NCBI RefSeq assembly: GCF_900188395.1
Contig: NZ_FZOB01000005.1
Location: forward strand, 1 to 64,000
DNA length: 64,000 nt
DNA from: Desulfurobacterium atlanticum
GTDB lineage: Bacteria; Aquificota; Aquificia; Desulfurobacteriales; Desulfurobacteriaceae
Direction: 5' to 3'
The translations under genes were made by a program, and so were the position numbers. This document shows positions 17,040 to 26,997 of the stretch, piece by piece; the stretch's first letter is position 1, and every line of letters begins with the position of its first letter. The notes under the pieces were generated by a model, which was not told the origin of the DNA, searched no databases, and saw only the letters and a program-made list of their open reading frames with translations.

Positions 17040-17362
17040 AGAACTCCTCCATTGTTATTTTCGTCATCACCAAAATCTGAGTCAGGAATTGACGTCCTTC
17101 TTATAACCTCCGAAACTATCCTTTCACCTAATGTTTTAAGCTCCTCAGAAAGCTGTTTCAGTTTATACTTAAGTTCAACATTTTCCTGCTCAAGAGCCTC
17201 ACATTTTTCCGTTAATTCCTGAATTTTCTCCTCATAATCTGTTTCCATCTTTTCAAAAAGTTTGAAAAGTGAAACTGAAATGTTCTCAAGCTCAGCTTTA
17301 TAGCTATTTTCATTTACGCTTTCACTGTTATTTAAATTTTCTTTATTTTCCATATATTCCAT
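17036..17362 (-). CDS. Coiled-coil protein of unknown function
   Basis: 108-aa acidic protein, not recognised. Residues about 20-90 form a continuous heptad-rich coiled coil (EKMETDYEEKIQELTEKC... to LSEELKTLGERIV), resembling small division or scaffolding proteins only in style. The C-terminus is acidic and Asn-rich. Start ATG after TAGGAGG. Its stop codon overlaps the ATA start of pdxA, so the two are probably translationally coupled. Confidence 0.7.
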   Translation of the reverse strand: MEYMENKENLNNSESVNENSYKAELENISVSLFKLFEKMETDYEEKIQELTEKCEALEQENVELKYKLKQLSEELKTLGERIVSEVIRRTSIPDSDFGDDENNNGGVL

Positions 17363-17444
17363 GATTTTCCTCCTAAAAGTAACTTATGATTTTAAATTAA
17401 TCTATTCCTGCAAAGTATATTCTACCATCAAAAACACCATTTAT

Positions 17445-17450
17445 TATAAT
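17445..17450 (+). promoter_or_regulatory. -10 element for purT
   Basis: TATAAT 28 nt before the purT ATG; no clear -35. It sits in a 116-nt divergent intergenic region. Confidence 0.45.
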
Positions 17451-17478
17451 AGTTTTCAAATTTAACAAGGAGGGAAGG

Positions 17479-18657
17479 ATGATAGGAACTCCTCTTTTTG
17501 AAAGTGCAGACAAAATTTTACTTCTTGGAGCTGGAGAACTCGGAAAGGAACTAACTATTGAAGCTCAAAGGCTCGGAATAGAAGTTATTGCTGTTGATAG
17601 ATACCAAAACGCTCCAGCAATGCAGGTTGCCCATAAAAGTTATGTAATTGATATGCTTGATGGTGAAGCCATTAGAGCGATTGTGGAAAGAGAAAGACCA
17701 GAACTTATAGTCCCTGAAATAGAAGCTATACATACCCCTACTCTTGAAGAACTTGAAAAAGAAAACTATATGGTAATACCAACAGCAAAAGCAACACGTT
17801 TAACAATGGATAGAGAAGGAATAAGAAAACTTGCTGCTGAAAAACTTGGACTAAAAACTGCAAAATATACATTTGCAGACTCTCTTGAAGAACTTGCAAA
17901 AGCAGTAGAGTATGTAGGCTTGCCTGCCGTCATAAAGCCGATAATGTCTTCCTCAGGGAAAGGACAAAGTATTATAAAAAGAAAAGATGAGATAGAAGAA
18001 GCGTGGGAATACGCTCAAACTGCAAAAAGAGGGCTTGGAACAAGGGTAATAGTTGAAGAGTTTATAGAATTTGACACAGAAATCACTCTTTTAACAATAA
18101 AAGCTGTAAATGGAACATTTTTCTGCGAACCAATAGGACATCTTCAGGTAAAAGGAGATTACAACGAAAGCTGGCAGCCTGCAGGAATAAGCGAAGAAGC
18201 AAAAGAAAAGGCTAAAGAGATGGCTAAAAAGATAACCGATGAACTTGGTGGACTTGGAGTGTTTGGTGTAGAACTTTTTATAAAAGGAGATAACGTTATC
18301 TTCAGCGAAGTTTCACCCCGTCCCCACGATACAGGTATGGTAACAATGATAACCCAAGATATGAGTGAATTTGAACTGCATCTGAGAGCTATTTTAGGGT
18401 TCAATCTCAATCCACCAAAACTTCTTTATCCTGCCGGAGCTTCAAAAGTTATACTTTCATCTGTTGAAGGATGGAATCCAAAATATAAAGGAGTAGCAGA
18501 AGCGATGGCAATGGAAAATGTTAAAGTAAGACTCTTTGGAAAACCGAAAGCAACACCCGGTAGAAGAATGGGAGTTGTATTAGCATCGGGAAGCAATGTA
18601 GAAGAAGCAAGAGAACTGGCTAGAAAAGCAGCAGAAAAGATAGAGGTAGTTTTGTGA
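17479..18657 (+). CDS. purT: Formate-dependent GAR transformylase PurT
   Basis: ATP-grasp enzyme using formate and ATP to make formylglycinamide ribonucleotide in purine synthesis, 392 aa. Seen: [21 protein letters not shown] at the N-terminus, [25 protein letters not shown] (ATP-grasp loop), [27 protein letters not shown], and [18 protein letters not shown] formate-using step fits an anaerobe with formate metabolism, though this is inference. Strong AAGGAGGG site; its stop overlaps the next GTG start. Confidence 0.96.
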   Translation: MIGTPLFESADKILLLGAGELGKELTIEAQRLGIEVIAVDRYQNAPAMQVAHKSYVIDMLDGEAIRAIVERERPELIVPEIEAIHTPTLEELEKENYMVIPTAKATRLTMDREGIRKLAAEKLGLKTAKYTFADSLEELAKAVEYVGLPAVIKPIMSSSGKGQSIIKRKDEIEEAWEYAQTAKRGLGTRVIVEEFIEFDTEITLLTIKAVNGTFFCEPIGHLQVKGDYNESWQPAGISEEAKEKAKEMAKKITDELGGLGVFGVELFIKGDNVIFSEVSPRPHDTGMVTMITQDMSEFELHLRAILGFNLNPPKLLYPAGASKVILSSVEGWNPKYKGVAEAMAMENVKVRLFGKPKATPGRRMGVVLASGSNVEEARELARKAAEKIEVVL

Positions 18658-19292
18658 AAATAGACATAATTTCGGATCTGCATCTTAAAGAAAAAGGGGA
18701 AATAGAAGCAGTAAAAGGTGCGGGAGAAATAATAGTAGTAGCTGGTGACATAAGCAATAACATAGAGATTGTCGCCAGCTACCTGAATTTTCTATCTAAA
18801 AACTACAAAGCGGTTCTCTTTACACTTGGGAACATAGAGCTCTGGCATAAAAACCCTGCAAACCAAATTGAAACACTTAAAAACTCTGTTAACAAAAATG
18901 TTTATCTCCTTAACTTTTTAAGATGCATCAAAATAAACGGCAAAAGGATAGTCGGAGGGCTATATTTCTCAAGAAACTTTTTAACACCTAACGATAAAGA
19001 AAAAATAGCCAACGGAGACAACTCTTTTCTAACAAAACTTGAAAATACATCAAGAATAAACCTTCACAAAAAAATAAAAACCTTTAACCCGCAGATAGTT
19101 ATAACCCATTATCCACCAGTTTCCACAAGAAACATAAAAAAACTAAATACAACCAAAATTGACAACTTTAACCGTATATGGATTTTCGGTCATTACCACC
19201 AATTTACAAATTTCTTTGGCAAAGATGAATTTAACAAAGATACACTTTATATCTGTAACTGCAGTAAAAAGCCTTTAAGTATAGAATTTTAA
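18654..19292 (+). CDS. Calcineurin-like metallophosphoesterase with altered GNHE motif
   Basis: 212-aa metallophosphoesterase. Motifs in order: SDLHL, GDIS, GNIE (normally GNH[DE]), THYPP and FGHYHQF. The His of the third motif, a catalytic proton donor in the family, is replaced by Ile; the metal-ligand Asn is retained. Activity may be altered. Start GTG overlaps the purT stop (GTGA). Substrate unknown. Confidence 0.8.
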   Translation: MKIDIISDLHLKEKGEIEAVKGAGEIIVVAGDISNNIEIVASYLNFLSKNYKAVLFTLGNIELWHKNPANQIETLKNSVNKNVYLLNFLRCIKINGKRIVGGLYFSRNFLTPNDKEKIANGDNSFLTKLENTSRINLHKKIKTFNPQIVITHYPPVSTRNIKKLNTTKIDNFNRIWIFGHYHQFTNFFGKDEFNKDTLYICNCSKKPLSIEF

Positions 19293-19356
19293 TTGGCCTT
19301 TTACTTAAATAATTAGTATAATTTAAAAATCAAACAGAACTTCAGAGATAATTAGT

Positions 19357-21045
19357 ATGAGGCTAAAAGAGATACTGCTTAATCTTAACATAACCGAAGA
19401 CAAACTTAATAACCTTCAAAGTTTAAAAAAATATATAAAACCAGAAGACAAAGAGAAGATTATCAACACACTTTTAGAAAAAATTAAACTTCTATATCAC
19501 AAAGGGACAAACCATTATTACAGCAAAAGCTATACCGATACATTTAAAAAATTACTCTCAGAATTTATAGACTCCATTTTAACGGGAAACATTAAATTGA
19601 TTGAACTCCAGATAAAAAATATAACCAACATACACCACAACAGAAAAACAGAAAAGTTTTTAGAAGGGTATCTTCAACTCATAAAACTTATTCTTGATGA
19701 AATTCACCCCCCTAAAAAAGAGGAAGAAAACTTTAAACTCTTTGTGATGATACTTATCATAATACTCTTTAACTTCGTAATTGAAAAGTTCAAATATGAA
19801 AACTCGCAAGAGATAGACAATATTACAAAACTACACTCCAAAAGTTTATTTTTTAATAAGTTCCACGAAATTATAGAAAAAACTAATACAATAGCTTTAA
19901 TTGACATTAAAGAATTTAAAAATATAAACATTTTTTACGGATTCCAGACCGGAAACACCGTACTTTCCATCTTTTCAAACTTACTACAATCATACTTTCC
20001 AAATGCATTTATAACAAGAATCCAGAATGATGAATTTCTTTTATTATCAGAAAAAGACTGTAATACTGTATATTTAAATTTAAGAAATCTGCAAAATGAA
20101 CTTACAAAACACCCACCGGCCATTCCAATAGGAAAAACATCTGAAAACATCCTTTTAACATTTTCAGCCTCTGTTATTGATGAAAGTTTCTGTCCTACAG
20201 GCGATCCGGATTATCTTTTGTGGGTACTCTACGAAGGAATGAAAAAAGCGAAAAAAAATAAAAATGGCATAAGCATACTATACCCGAAAGAGATAACCAA
20301 ATCTATTTTAGACAGAAAACTTATGCTAGATGTTATAGACTCTTTAAAAAACGAAAATATAAAAGCAGGACTCCACGGAATTTATCACGTTAAAGATAGC
20401 AATAAAATTCTTTTTAAAGAAGCTCTTGCAAGAATCAAAGTAAAAGACACCATAATTGACGCAGAGAAATTCATAAAAGTAATATCAAAAACCGACATAG
20501 AAGAGAAACTTGATAGACTTATGGTAAAAAAAATACTGGAATATATAAAAGAGAAACGGCCAGATTTCAAAATTTCCATAAACTTATCCTCAAACTTCAT
20601 GCAGGATAGTTTCAGCTGGTTTCTGGATACATTAAAATTCTTTAACATAGATGAAACCCAAATAGTCGTTGAATTAACCGAAAGAGATGATATTACAGAA
20701 ATTCCCCGTATAAAGGATAAACTTTCTATTCTCAAGAGAAGGGGAATATCTATCTTTATAGATGATTTTGGAATAAAATACGCAAACTATGAACTTTTAA
20801 GAGCCTTACCTGTATCAGGTATCAAACTTGAAGGAAGCATCGTTAAAAACATAGGAAACAGCACTCTTGATAAACACTTTATAACATATACAATAAAGCT
20901 TGCAAAAGAGAAAAAATTAACTCTTGTTGCCGAATTTGTGGAAAATGAAGGAATCAAAAAAACATTAGAAAAAATAGCAGAAGAAGAAAACTTTGAAAAT
21001 TTATACTGTCAGGGATTCCTGTTTGAGAAAGTAAATCTTATTTGA
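19357..21045 (+). CDS. Degenerate GGDEF plus EAL domain protein
   Basis: 562 aa. The first about 160 residues are helical with a hydrophobic stretch at 129-141 ([13 protein letters not shown]). A GGDEF-like domain follows whose signature is RIQNDEF, so cyclase activity is unlikely. The EAL domain starts at KEALARI (about 354) and keeps INLS, ELTE, IDDFG, the Lys in IKLE, VAEFVE and YCQGF, i.e. the residues normally needed for c-di-GMP hydrolysis. Best call is a c-di-GMP phosphodiesterase or sensor, with the GGDEF part regulatory. ATG at 19357 has a weak ribosome binding site. Confidence 0.82.
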   Translation: MRLKEILLNLNITEDKLNNLQSLKKYIKPEDKEKIINTLLEKIKLLYHKGTNHYYSKSYTDTFKKLLSEFIDSILTGNIKLIELQIKNITNIHHNRKTEKFLEGYLQLIKLILDEIHPPKKEEENFKLFVMILIIILFNFVIEKFKYENSQEIDNITKLHSKSLFFNKFHEIIEKTNTIALIDIKEFKNINIFYGFQTGNTVLSIFSNLLQSYFPNAFITRIQNDEFLLLSEKDCNTVYLNLRNLQNELTKHPPAIPIGKTSENILLTFSASVIDESFCPTGDPDYLLWVLYEGMKKAKKNKNGISILYPKEITKSILDRKLMLDVIDSLKNENIKAGLHGIYHVKDSNKILFKEALARIKVKDTIIDAEKFIKVISKTDIEEKLDRLMVKKILEYIKEKRPDFKISINLSSNFMQDSFSWFLDTLKFFNIDETQIVVELTERDDITEIPRIKDKLSILKRRGISIFIDDFGIKYANYELLRALPVSGIKLEGSIVKNIGNSTLDKHFITYTIKLAKEKKLTLVAEFVENEGIKKTLEKIAEEENFENLYCQGFLFEKVNLI

Positions 21046-21100
21046 AAAAGGAGCAACTTTTCTTAATTTACACTATATAAATTACAAAAAGGAGGCATTG

Positions 21101-21703
21101 ATGGAAAAAACAGTTAATCAGCTGATTCCGATGGTCATAGAACAAACAGGAAGAGGAGAAAGAGCTTACGATATATACTCAAGACTTTTAAAAGACAGAA
21201 TAATATTTTTAGGAACACCTATAGATGACAACATAGCAAATCTTATAATAGCACAGCTTCTCTTCCTTGAGGCTGAAGACCCAGAAAAAGACATCTATCT
21301 TTACATAAACAGCCCAGGTGGAGTTGTAACATCAGGGCTTGCCATATACGATACGATGCAGTACATTAAACCTGATGTGTGTACAATCTGCCTCGGACAA
21401 GCTGCAAGTATGGGAGCAGTTCTTCTTGCTGCCGGAGCGCCGGGAAAAAGATTTGCCCTTCCCCATTCAAGAATCATGATTCACCAACCTCTTGGTGGTT
21501 TTCAGGGACAAGCAAAAGACATTGAAATCCATGCAAAAGAGATACTGAAACTAAAGAAAATGCTTAACGAAATCCTTTCACAACATACAGGTCAATCTGT
21601 AAGAAAAATAGAAAAAGACACAGACAGAGACTTCTTTATGAGTGCCGAGGAAGCCAGAGAGTACGGCCTTATAGACAAAGTTCTTTACAAAAGAGGAGAA
21701 TAG
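21101..21703 (+). CDS. clpP: ATP-dependent Clp protease proteolytic subunit
   Basis: 200-aa serine protease barrel subunit working with a Clp ATPase. Nucleophile Ser103 in [14 protein letters not shown], His in [10 protein letters not shown] and Asp in [13 protein letters not shown]. Start ATG at 21101, 5 nt after GGAGG. ribBA begins at the next base after the stop. No clpX is adjacent. Confidence 0.97.
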   Translation: MEKTVNQLIPMVIEQTGRGERAYDIYSRLLKDRIIFLGTPIDDNIANLIIAQLLFLEAEDPEKDIYLYINSPGGVVTSGLAIYDTMQYIKPDVCTICLGQAASMGAVLLAAGAPGKRFALPHSRIMIHQPLGGFQGQAKDIEIHAKEILKLKKMLNEILSQHTGQSVRKIEKDTDRDFFMSAEEAREYGLIDKVLYKRGE

Positions 21704-22939
21704 ATGGTTGAAGGCAGATTTAAACTTAATACTGTAGAAGAAGCCATTGAAGATATAAAAAGCGGAAAAATGGTTATAGTTGTTGATGACCCGAACAGAG
21801 AAAACGAAGGTGACCTTGTTATGGCAGCAGAAAAGGTTACCCCAGAAGCTATAAACTTTATGGCAAAACACGGTAGAGGTTTAATCTGCCTTGCACTGAC
21901 AGAGGAAAGATTTGAAGAACTCGGTATAGAAATGATGACACCAAAACCGACCGATCCAAAAGGCACAGCTTTTGGTATATCCATAGATGCCCATCCCAAA
22001 TTTGGCACCACAACCGGCATTTCGGCTTACGACAGAGCAATAACCATAAAAAGAGCAATATCTAAAGATGCTAAACCTGAAGATTTTGTTAAACCGGGCC
22101 ACATATTTCCCCTTCGTGCAAGAAATGGAGGAGTTTTAAAGCGCTCAGGACACACAGAAGCTGCCGTTGACCTTGCAAAGCTTGCAGGACTTTATCCGGC
22201 CGGTGTTATATGCGAAATTATGGATGAAGATGGAACGATGATGAGATTACCATCTCTTATGGAATATGCAAAAAAGCATAATCTTAAAATAATAAGCATT
22301 GCCGACCTTATTGAATACCGTATGAAAACAGACCGCCTTATAAAAAGGGAAGCAGAAGCTACCTTGCCAACAAAATACGGAACATGGAAAATTTACGCCT
22401 ACACCAGCACCGTTGACAACAAAGAACATGTTGCCCTTGTAATGGGAGAAATTAACGAAAATGAACCGGTACTTGTAAGAGTTCATTCTGAATGTTTAAC
22501 AGGAGATGTGTTTGGCTCTCTTAAGTGTGACTGCCAGTCACAACTTCACAAAGCTATGGAAATGATAGGAAAAGAAGGTAAAGGGGTAATCGTATATCTC
22601 AGGCAGGAAGGAAGGGGAATAGGACTTGTAAACAAAATAAAAGCGTATAATCTTCAGGATCACGGATTTGACACGGTAGAAGCAAATCTCAAGTTAGGAT
22701 TTCCGCCAGATATGAGAAATTTTGGAATAGGAGCACAGATTTTAAGGGATTTAGGCGTTAAGAAAATGCGACTTTTAACAAACAACCCTAAAAAGCTTAT
22801 AGGACTTGAAGGATATGGGCTTGAAATAGTTGAAAGGGTTCCTATAGAAGTCGGTATCTGTGAGCACAACATAAACTACATAAAAACAAAGAAAGAGAAA
22901 CTTGGACATCTTATAAAGCACATTAAAAATAACCAGTAG
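21704..22939 (+). CDS. ribBA: Bifunctional RibBA: DHBP synthase / GTP cyclohydrolase II
   Basis: 411-aa fusion supplying both riboflavin precursors. N-terminal RibB domain: [52 protein letters not shown]-terminal RibA domain: [20 protein letters not shown] (zinc Cys), [19 protein letters not shown]. Both halves are complete. The start codon directly abuts the clpP stop. Convergent with the DUF2207 gene, 1 nt away, with no obvious terminator between. Confidence 0.97.
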   Translation: MVEGRFKLNTVEEAIEDIKSGKMVIVVDDPNRENEGDLVMAAEKVTPEAINFMAKHGRGLICLALTEERFEELGIEMMTPKPTDPKGTAFGISIDAHPKFGTTTGISAYDRAITIKRAISKDAKPEDFVKPGHIFPLRARNGGVLKRSGHTEAAVDLAKLAGLYPAGVICEIMDEDGTMMRLPSLMEYAKKHNLKIISIADLIEYRMKTDRLIKREAEATLPTKYGTWKIYAYTSTVDNKEHVALVMGEINENEPVLVRVHSECLTGDVFGSLKCDCQSQLHKAMEMIGKEGKGVIVYLRQEGRGIGLVNKIKAYNLQDHGFDTVEANLKLGFPPDMRNFGIGAQILRDLGVKKMRLLTNNPKKLIGLEGYGLEIVERVPIEVGICEHNINYIKTKKEKLGHLIKHIKNNQ

Positions 22940-22940
22940 C

Positions 22941-24740
22941 TTATCTTCCTCCAGCACCGCCACCGCCAAATCCGCCACCAGCTCCGAAACTGCCTCCTCC
23001 ACCTGAAGAATTAGCAGAAAGGGAAGATATTCCCCTGCCTATTCCATAGTATAGACCTCCAAAGCCTGTCCGAAGTATCCGCTCTTCCCTGATTTCAGGT
23101 ATAGAAACCTTAAGCTCTTCCATCACCTTTTCAACCTTATCAGCAACACCAAGGGCAGTAGCGTAAACAAGCCACTCTTTCCAGATTGAAATATCTGAAG
23201 GAGCATACTTTTTCATCATTACAAAATTTGAAAGAAAGTTTTTAAAACCTTCCCACAAAAGTTTCTCCCTATACCTATCTTCTTTCCATCTTCCAAGAAC
23301 CTGCGGAGGTAAAATCAGAAAAATCAGAAGCTGAAAAAACAAAATTCCACAGTGAACCAGAACTTTATAAATATCAATCAACGGATTTGCCAAAATCAGG
23401 TTAATGACAACAAAAAAGAGTAAAAAAGCCATCACAAAAACTGCAACAGTTTTAAAAACGGTATAACCTTTCAAATCAAGATAGTTATAAATCAGCAGAC
23501 CATCTTTCCATCCTAAAATAGCATCAAACCGACTTTTAATCTTTCTAAGAGTGGAAATATCCTTTTTATCAATTAAATCTTGGATTTTTTTGTTCAGGTT
23601 TTCAAAGTCAAGAATTCTGCTATCATTTATTTTTTCTGAAAAATCTGTCAAGAAAGAGAGAACAGCTTTTTCATAAGGATCTTCTGTCCTGCCAGATAAC
23701 ACTTTTACCACAACTTTTCCGTCTTTCTCAGCCAAATCAATAAATCCTCTTCTTTTTAAATCAAGTAACGTTGCATAAAAACCGTTTTCATCACATGATG
23801 TAGCATCACCTGAAAAAAGAAGATTAACAAGATAGGGCTTTTTACCTTTATCGGGAATAAAGCTTACAAATTCAGGAATTGTTGTAGAAAACTCTCTTCC
23901 AAAATACCAGTAGTAAACAACCATCCCGAAAGGAAAAAGTAACGAAAATAGAAACAGAAGTTTATCCATTCCTTTCAAAAAAAGAAGAGAAAAATTCCTG
24001 TTGGAACTTTCAGCTAAAGAAACAACATCTGAAACTTTTCTGTAAAAGCCGGCTACACGATTCTTTAAAATCATCTCCACTTCTACAAGAGAGTTATCCG
24101 GTGAAGTTCCCGAGATAAAATATCCATCTGCAGTTTCTTCTATCGTATAATCAACCATGTGAACATATAACTTTTTAATAAAACTCTCAGGATCCTTAAT
24201 AAAGATTTTCACTTTCGGATAGAAAATATGAGAATCAGCAAGTTTTAAATTGATGTGAGTATATTTTCCATCACTTTCAACAGGAGGGAAAATGCTATAA
24301 AAAGCAGATAAAGAATAATTCCCTTTACTAAATTTCTTTAAGTCGGTATTTACAATACCTATCTCATTATCAAAAGCCCTATTTTTACAATAGTCTGCAA
24401 CAGTTTTATCAGAAATTTTTAAGTAAACTCTGTGTTTATAATCAACAACATACCACAAGCCCTCACTTTTAAGAGACTGAAGCGAAATAAACGGAAACTC
24501 AACCTCTTCTTTCAGGAAAACAAGAGGAACCTTCCAGTTCCTGAACAACATTGAATATTTTCCGCCTTTCCTTACATTAAAATCAAAAGTTTCTTGAAGA
24601 GAAACTGTTTTATTAATGGTTAAAACTGCAGTGTAATCTGCGGTTAAAGGTGAAAACAAAAGCCTTAAATCAATAAAATTCAGAAAAATAAGGAAAAAAG
24701 AGATAACAACTGAAATAAAAAATCTTTTCTTCTCCTCCAT
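22941..24740 (-). CDS. DUF2207 membrane protein
   Basis: 599-aa predicted membrane protein of the DUF2207 family: an N-terminal membrane segment (about 8-27), a large extracytoplasmic beta domain, a second membrane segment near 265-285 (LFLFSLLFPFGMVVYYW), a cytoplasmic part with YGRE-like WYFGREFST, two more helices near 430-490, and a Gly-rich tail (GGGGSFGAGGGFGGGGAGGR). Function unknown. Tandem with lemA, a combination seen in many bacteria. ATG at 24740 preferred over an upstream GTG. Confidence 0.82.
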   Translation of the reverse strand: MEEKKRFFISVVISFFLIFLNFIDLRLLFSPLTADYTAVLTINKTVSLQETFDFNVRKGGKYSMLFRNWKVPLVFLKEEVEFPFISLQSLKSEGLWYVVDYKHRVYLKISDKTVADYCKNRAFDNEIGIVNTDLKKFSKGNYSLSAFYSIFPPVESDGKYTHINLKLADSHIFYPKVKIFIKDPESFIKKLYVHMVDYTIEETADGYFISGTSPDNSLVEVEMILKNRVAGFYRKVSDVVSLAESSNRNFSLLFLKGMDKLLFLFSLLFPFGMVVYYWYFGREFSTTIPEFVSFIPDKGKKPYLVNLLFSGDATSCDENGFYATLLDLKRRGFIDLAEKDGKVVVKVLSGRTEDPYEKAVLSFLTDFSEKINDSRILDFENLNKKIQDLIDKKDISTLRKIKSRFDAILGWKDGLLIYNYLDLKGYTVFKTVAVFVMAFLLFFVVINLILANPLIDIYKVLVHCGILFFQLLIFLILPPQVLGRWKEDRYREKLLWEGFKNFLSNFVMMKKYAPSDISIWKEWLVYATALGVADKVEKVMEELKVSIPEIREERILRTGFGGLYYGIGRGISSLSANSSGGGGSFGAGGGFGGGGAGGR

Positions 24741-24758
24741 CACTCTCCAGAAAACAAT

Positions 24759-25310
24759 TTACCAGGAAGTTTTTGGGCGCTTTTCTATCTCTTCTTCAAA
24801 TTCAAGATAGGAAAGCTTTCTAAAACCAAAAATAGATGCTACAAGATTTGAAGGAAACATATCAATTTTTGTGTTCATCTCTTGAACGATATTGTTATAT
24901 GTATATCTATGGCGGGATATTTCATTCTCAATATCCTGAATAGCCTGAGTTAACTCAAGAACAACCGTTGATGTTTTAAGTTCTGGATAGTTCTCAACAG
25001 CAACATTAATGGCTCCCATAAGCCCTCTTGCTTCCTTTTCTATCCGAGAAATCTCCTCCGGAGTTTTTGCCCCTACTATGCCGCTCCTTAACGCTGCGAT
25101 TTTCTCAAAGGTCTCTTTTTCAAACTTAGCATGACTTTTAACAGTATCCACAAGCTGAGAAATCATATCAAGGCGCTTTTTAAGAGCAACCTTTATCTGA
25201 CCCAGTGTAGCTTCAGCCCCGTTTTTCAACTGCTGAAATCTGTTATAGGTTGAAATAAGATAAAGAAAAACAAAAGCGATAATGACCAAAACGGCAATTC
25301 TTATCATCAT
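24759..25310 (-). CDS. lemA: LemA family protein
   Basis: 183 aa with one N-terminal membrane anchor ([15 protein letters not shown]) and an otherwise helical LemA domain: [55 protein letters not shown], and a C-terminal [12 protein letters not shown] near the end. Cellular role not established; some members affect signalling or envelope functions. 18 nt before the DUF2207 gene, probably one operon. Confidence 0.88.
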   Translation of the reverse strand: MMIRIAVLVIIAFVFLYLISTYNRFQQLKNGAEATLGQIKVALKKRLDMISQLVDTVKSHAKFEKETFEKIAALRSGIVGAKTPEEISRIEKEARGLMGAINVAVENYPELKTSTVVLELTQAIQDIENEISRHRYTYNNIVQEMNTKIDMFPSNLVASIFGFRKLSYLEFEEEIEKRPKTSW

Positions 25311-25322
25311 AACCTCACAAAT

Positions 25323-25345
25323 GTGTTATATTGAAAGTATAACAC
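25323..25345. promoter_or_regulatory. Inverted repeat between lemA and pncC
   Basis: Perfect arms GTGTTATA and TATAACAC separated by 7 nt, centred in the 57-nt gap between divergent lemA and pncC. It overlaps where both promoters must lie and looks like an operator for a dimeric repressor. Confidence 0.45.
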
Positions 25346-25367
25346 CAAAACAATAAAGGAGATAGAA

Positions 25368-25871
25368 ATGGGTGTTGAATTTGAACTTAAAGAACTTTTA
25401 ACAGAAAAGAAACTTACACTTGCAACTGCAGAAAGCTGCACAGGAGGACTTGTTGCAGCAAGGATAGTAAATGTTCCAGGAAGCTCTGAATACTTTATGG
25501 GAGGAATTGTTGCCTACGATAACAGCATAAAGATGAAAGTCCTTAATGTATCAGCAGAAACCCTTCTAAAGTATGGAGCAGTAAGTGAACAAACAGCGAA
25601 AGAGATGGTTAAAAATGTAAAAAAACTGCTTAATACAAACTGCGGAATTTCCACTACAGGAATAGCAGGACCAGCAGGAGGAAGTAACGAAAAACCTGTT
25701 GGACTGGTCTATATAGGTGTATCTGTAAACGAAAAAACAGAAATTTACAGGTTTATTTTTAAAGATAAACACTCAGACCCGGTTAAAAGAAGAAACAGAA
25801 TAAGAAAAAAAGCAGCAAAAAAAGCGATAAAACTTTTAGTATCAATGCTTAAGGAAGAGAAAAATGGCTAA
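25368..25871 (+). CDS. pncC: Nicotinamide-nucleotide amidohydrolase (CinA C-terminal domain)
   Basis: 167-aa stand-alone CinA C-terminal domain that deamidates nicotinamide mononucleotide in NAD recycling. Signatures LATAESCTGGLVAARI, VPGSSEYFMGGIVAYDN, VSEQTAKEM, GIAGPAGGSNEKPVGLVYIG. Ribosome binding site AAGGAG. It overlaps folK by 8 nt. Confidence 0.93.
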   Translation: MGVEFELKELLTEKKLTLATAESCTGGLVAARIVNVPGSSEYFMGGIVAYDNSIKMKVLNVSAETLLKYGAVSEQTAKEMVKNVKKLLNTNCGISTTGIAGPAGGSNEKPVGLVYIGVSVNEKTEIYRFIFKDKHSDPVKRRNRIRKKAAKKAIKLLVSMLKEEKNG

Positions 25872-26271
25872 GGTTATACTTGCCCTTGGAACAAACTTAG
25901 GAAATAGAAAAGAAAACTTAAAAAAAGCAATAATCTCAATAAGCAGATTTGCAGGGAAAGTTTTAAAAGAAACAGAGATCCTTGAAACAAAACCGTTTGG
26001 AATAACCAACCAGCCATATTTTTTAAATCAGGGCATTCTAATAGAAACATATCATCCACCACTCCTGCTTTTAAAAATTTTAAAAGAGATAGAAAAGAGA
26101 AACGGCAGATTTAAAACATTCAGATGGGGACCAAGAACTATAGATATAGATATTTTAATTTACGATGATTTAGCTATAAAAACCACCCAATTACAAATCC
26201 CACACCCAGGAATAGAAAACAGAGATTTCTTCCAGAGAATTATTAATGATTTTAAGAGCACGGGGGAATGA
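25864..26271 (+). CDS. folK: 6-hydroxymethyl-7,8-dihydropterin pyrophosphokinase FolK
   Basis: Folate-pathway enzyme of 135 aa. ALGTNLGNRKENL at the N-terminus, LETKPFG, PYFLNQ, and the signature RWGPRTIDIDILIYDD. Short but complete. Overlaps pncC; a terminator hairpin overlaps its stop. Confidence 0.94.
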   Translation: MAKVILALGTNLGNRKENLKKAIISISRFAGKVLKETEILETKPFGITNQPYFLNQGILIETYHPPLLLLKILKEIEKRNGRFKTFRWGPRTIDIDILIYDDLAIKTTQLQIPHPGIENRDFFQRIINDFKSTGE

Positions 26272-26282
26272 TTCTTCCCCCG
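26261..26282. terminator. Bidirectional terminator between folK and hup
   Basis: CGGGGGAA (26261-26268) pairs with TTCCCCCG (26275-26282) around a 6-nt loop between convergent folK and HU genes. U-rich tracts on either side are modest. Confidence 0.6.
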
Positions 26283-26294
26283 CAACATCCTCAG

Positions 26295-26600
26295 TTATTT
26301 TTTCTTACACTTGCTTGCTTTTAAAACCTTTTCAGTAGCTTCTTTTAAATCCTTACCAGGCTTGAAGTCTGGTACCAGTTTTGGTGGAACTTTAACTTCT
26401 TTCCCTGTTTTTGGATTTCTTGCCACTCTGGCAGCTCTTTCTTTCATAAGGAAAGTTCCGAAACCTCTGATTTCAACTTTATCACCCTTTTTAAGGGTTT
26501 CTGTTACAACTTCAAGAAACGCATTAAGAGCTGCCTCTGCGTCCTTCTTCCTTAAACTTGCCTTCTCGGCAATTGCGCTGATAAGTTCACTTTTTGTCAT
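26295..26600 (-). CDS. hup: HU family DNA-binding protein
   Basis: 101-aa nucleoid protein: MTKSELISAIAEKASLRKKD, GDKVEIRGFGTF, and the beta-arm region RVARNPKTGKEVKVPPK with the intercalating Pro. The C-terminal Lys-rich tail (KASKCKKK) is slightly longer than usual. GGAGGGAG ribosome binding site and a strong own promoter. Confidence 0.96.
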   Translation of the reverse strand: MTKSELISAIAEKASLRKKDAEAALNAFLEVVTETLKKGDKVEIRGFGTFLMKERAARVARNPKTGKEVKVPPKLVPDFKPGKDLKEATEKVLKASKCKKK

Positions 26601-26647
26601 ACCGCTCCCTCCATACTAAGTATTTGTCCCACTGTCCTTTAAGAGTG

Positions 26648-26676
26648 AAAATACTATTTCTATTTTTTTATGTCAA
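26648..26676 (-). promoter_or_regulatory. Promoter of hup
   Basis: Minus strand TTGACA (26671-26676), 17-nt A-rich spacer, TATTTT (26648-26653). Close to consensus, fitting an abundant protein. Confidence 0.65.
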
Positions 26677-26691
26677 GAGATAAAGACCAGA

Positions 26692-26997
26692 TTATGTAAG
26701 TTTTTTTAATAAATTCTGCAATTTTTTCTCAACTTCATCAATTTTTTCACTTTTTATAAGAATAACCTTCTCTCTGTTTAATAATCCCTTAATCACTTCA
26801 AAAGATGACTTTGAAATTTTAAGCTCTTTTGACAAAAGATTAATTACACTATCATTGGCTTTTCCATTTTCAGGAGGAGCAGTAACTTTAACTTTCAGTT
26901 TGCCGTTTTCCACTTTAACTATTCTATTCATTTTCGCTTTTGGCTGAACCTTCAATTCCAGTGTCAGACAATTCTGACTTCTGTTTATCTTTATCAT
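26692..26997 (-). CDS. DUF167 / YggU family protein
   Basis: 101-aa protein of the conserved DUF167 family, function unknown. Seen: KVQPKAKMNRIV, LKVKVTAPPENGKAND and NREKVILIK, the family core. Its start lies within the end of the DivIVA gene, overlapping by 74 nt. Confidence 0.87.
   Translation of the reverse strand: MIKINRSQNCLTLELKVQPKAKMNRIVKVENGKLKVKVTAPPENGKANDSVINLLSKELKISKSSFEVIKGLLNREKVILIKSEKIDEVEKKLQNLLKKLT

Noticed and set aside
17030-17055. pdxA starting at the upstream ATG with a shift in the A tract
   Set aside because: It would need a one-base deletion or slippage in the 7-A run and has no ribosome binding site, while ATA has GGAGG at ideal spacing. Kept as the main alternative to test.
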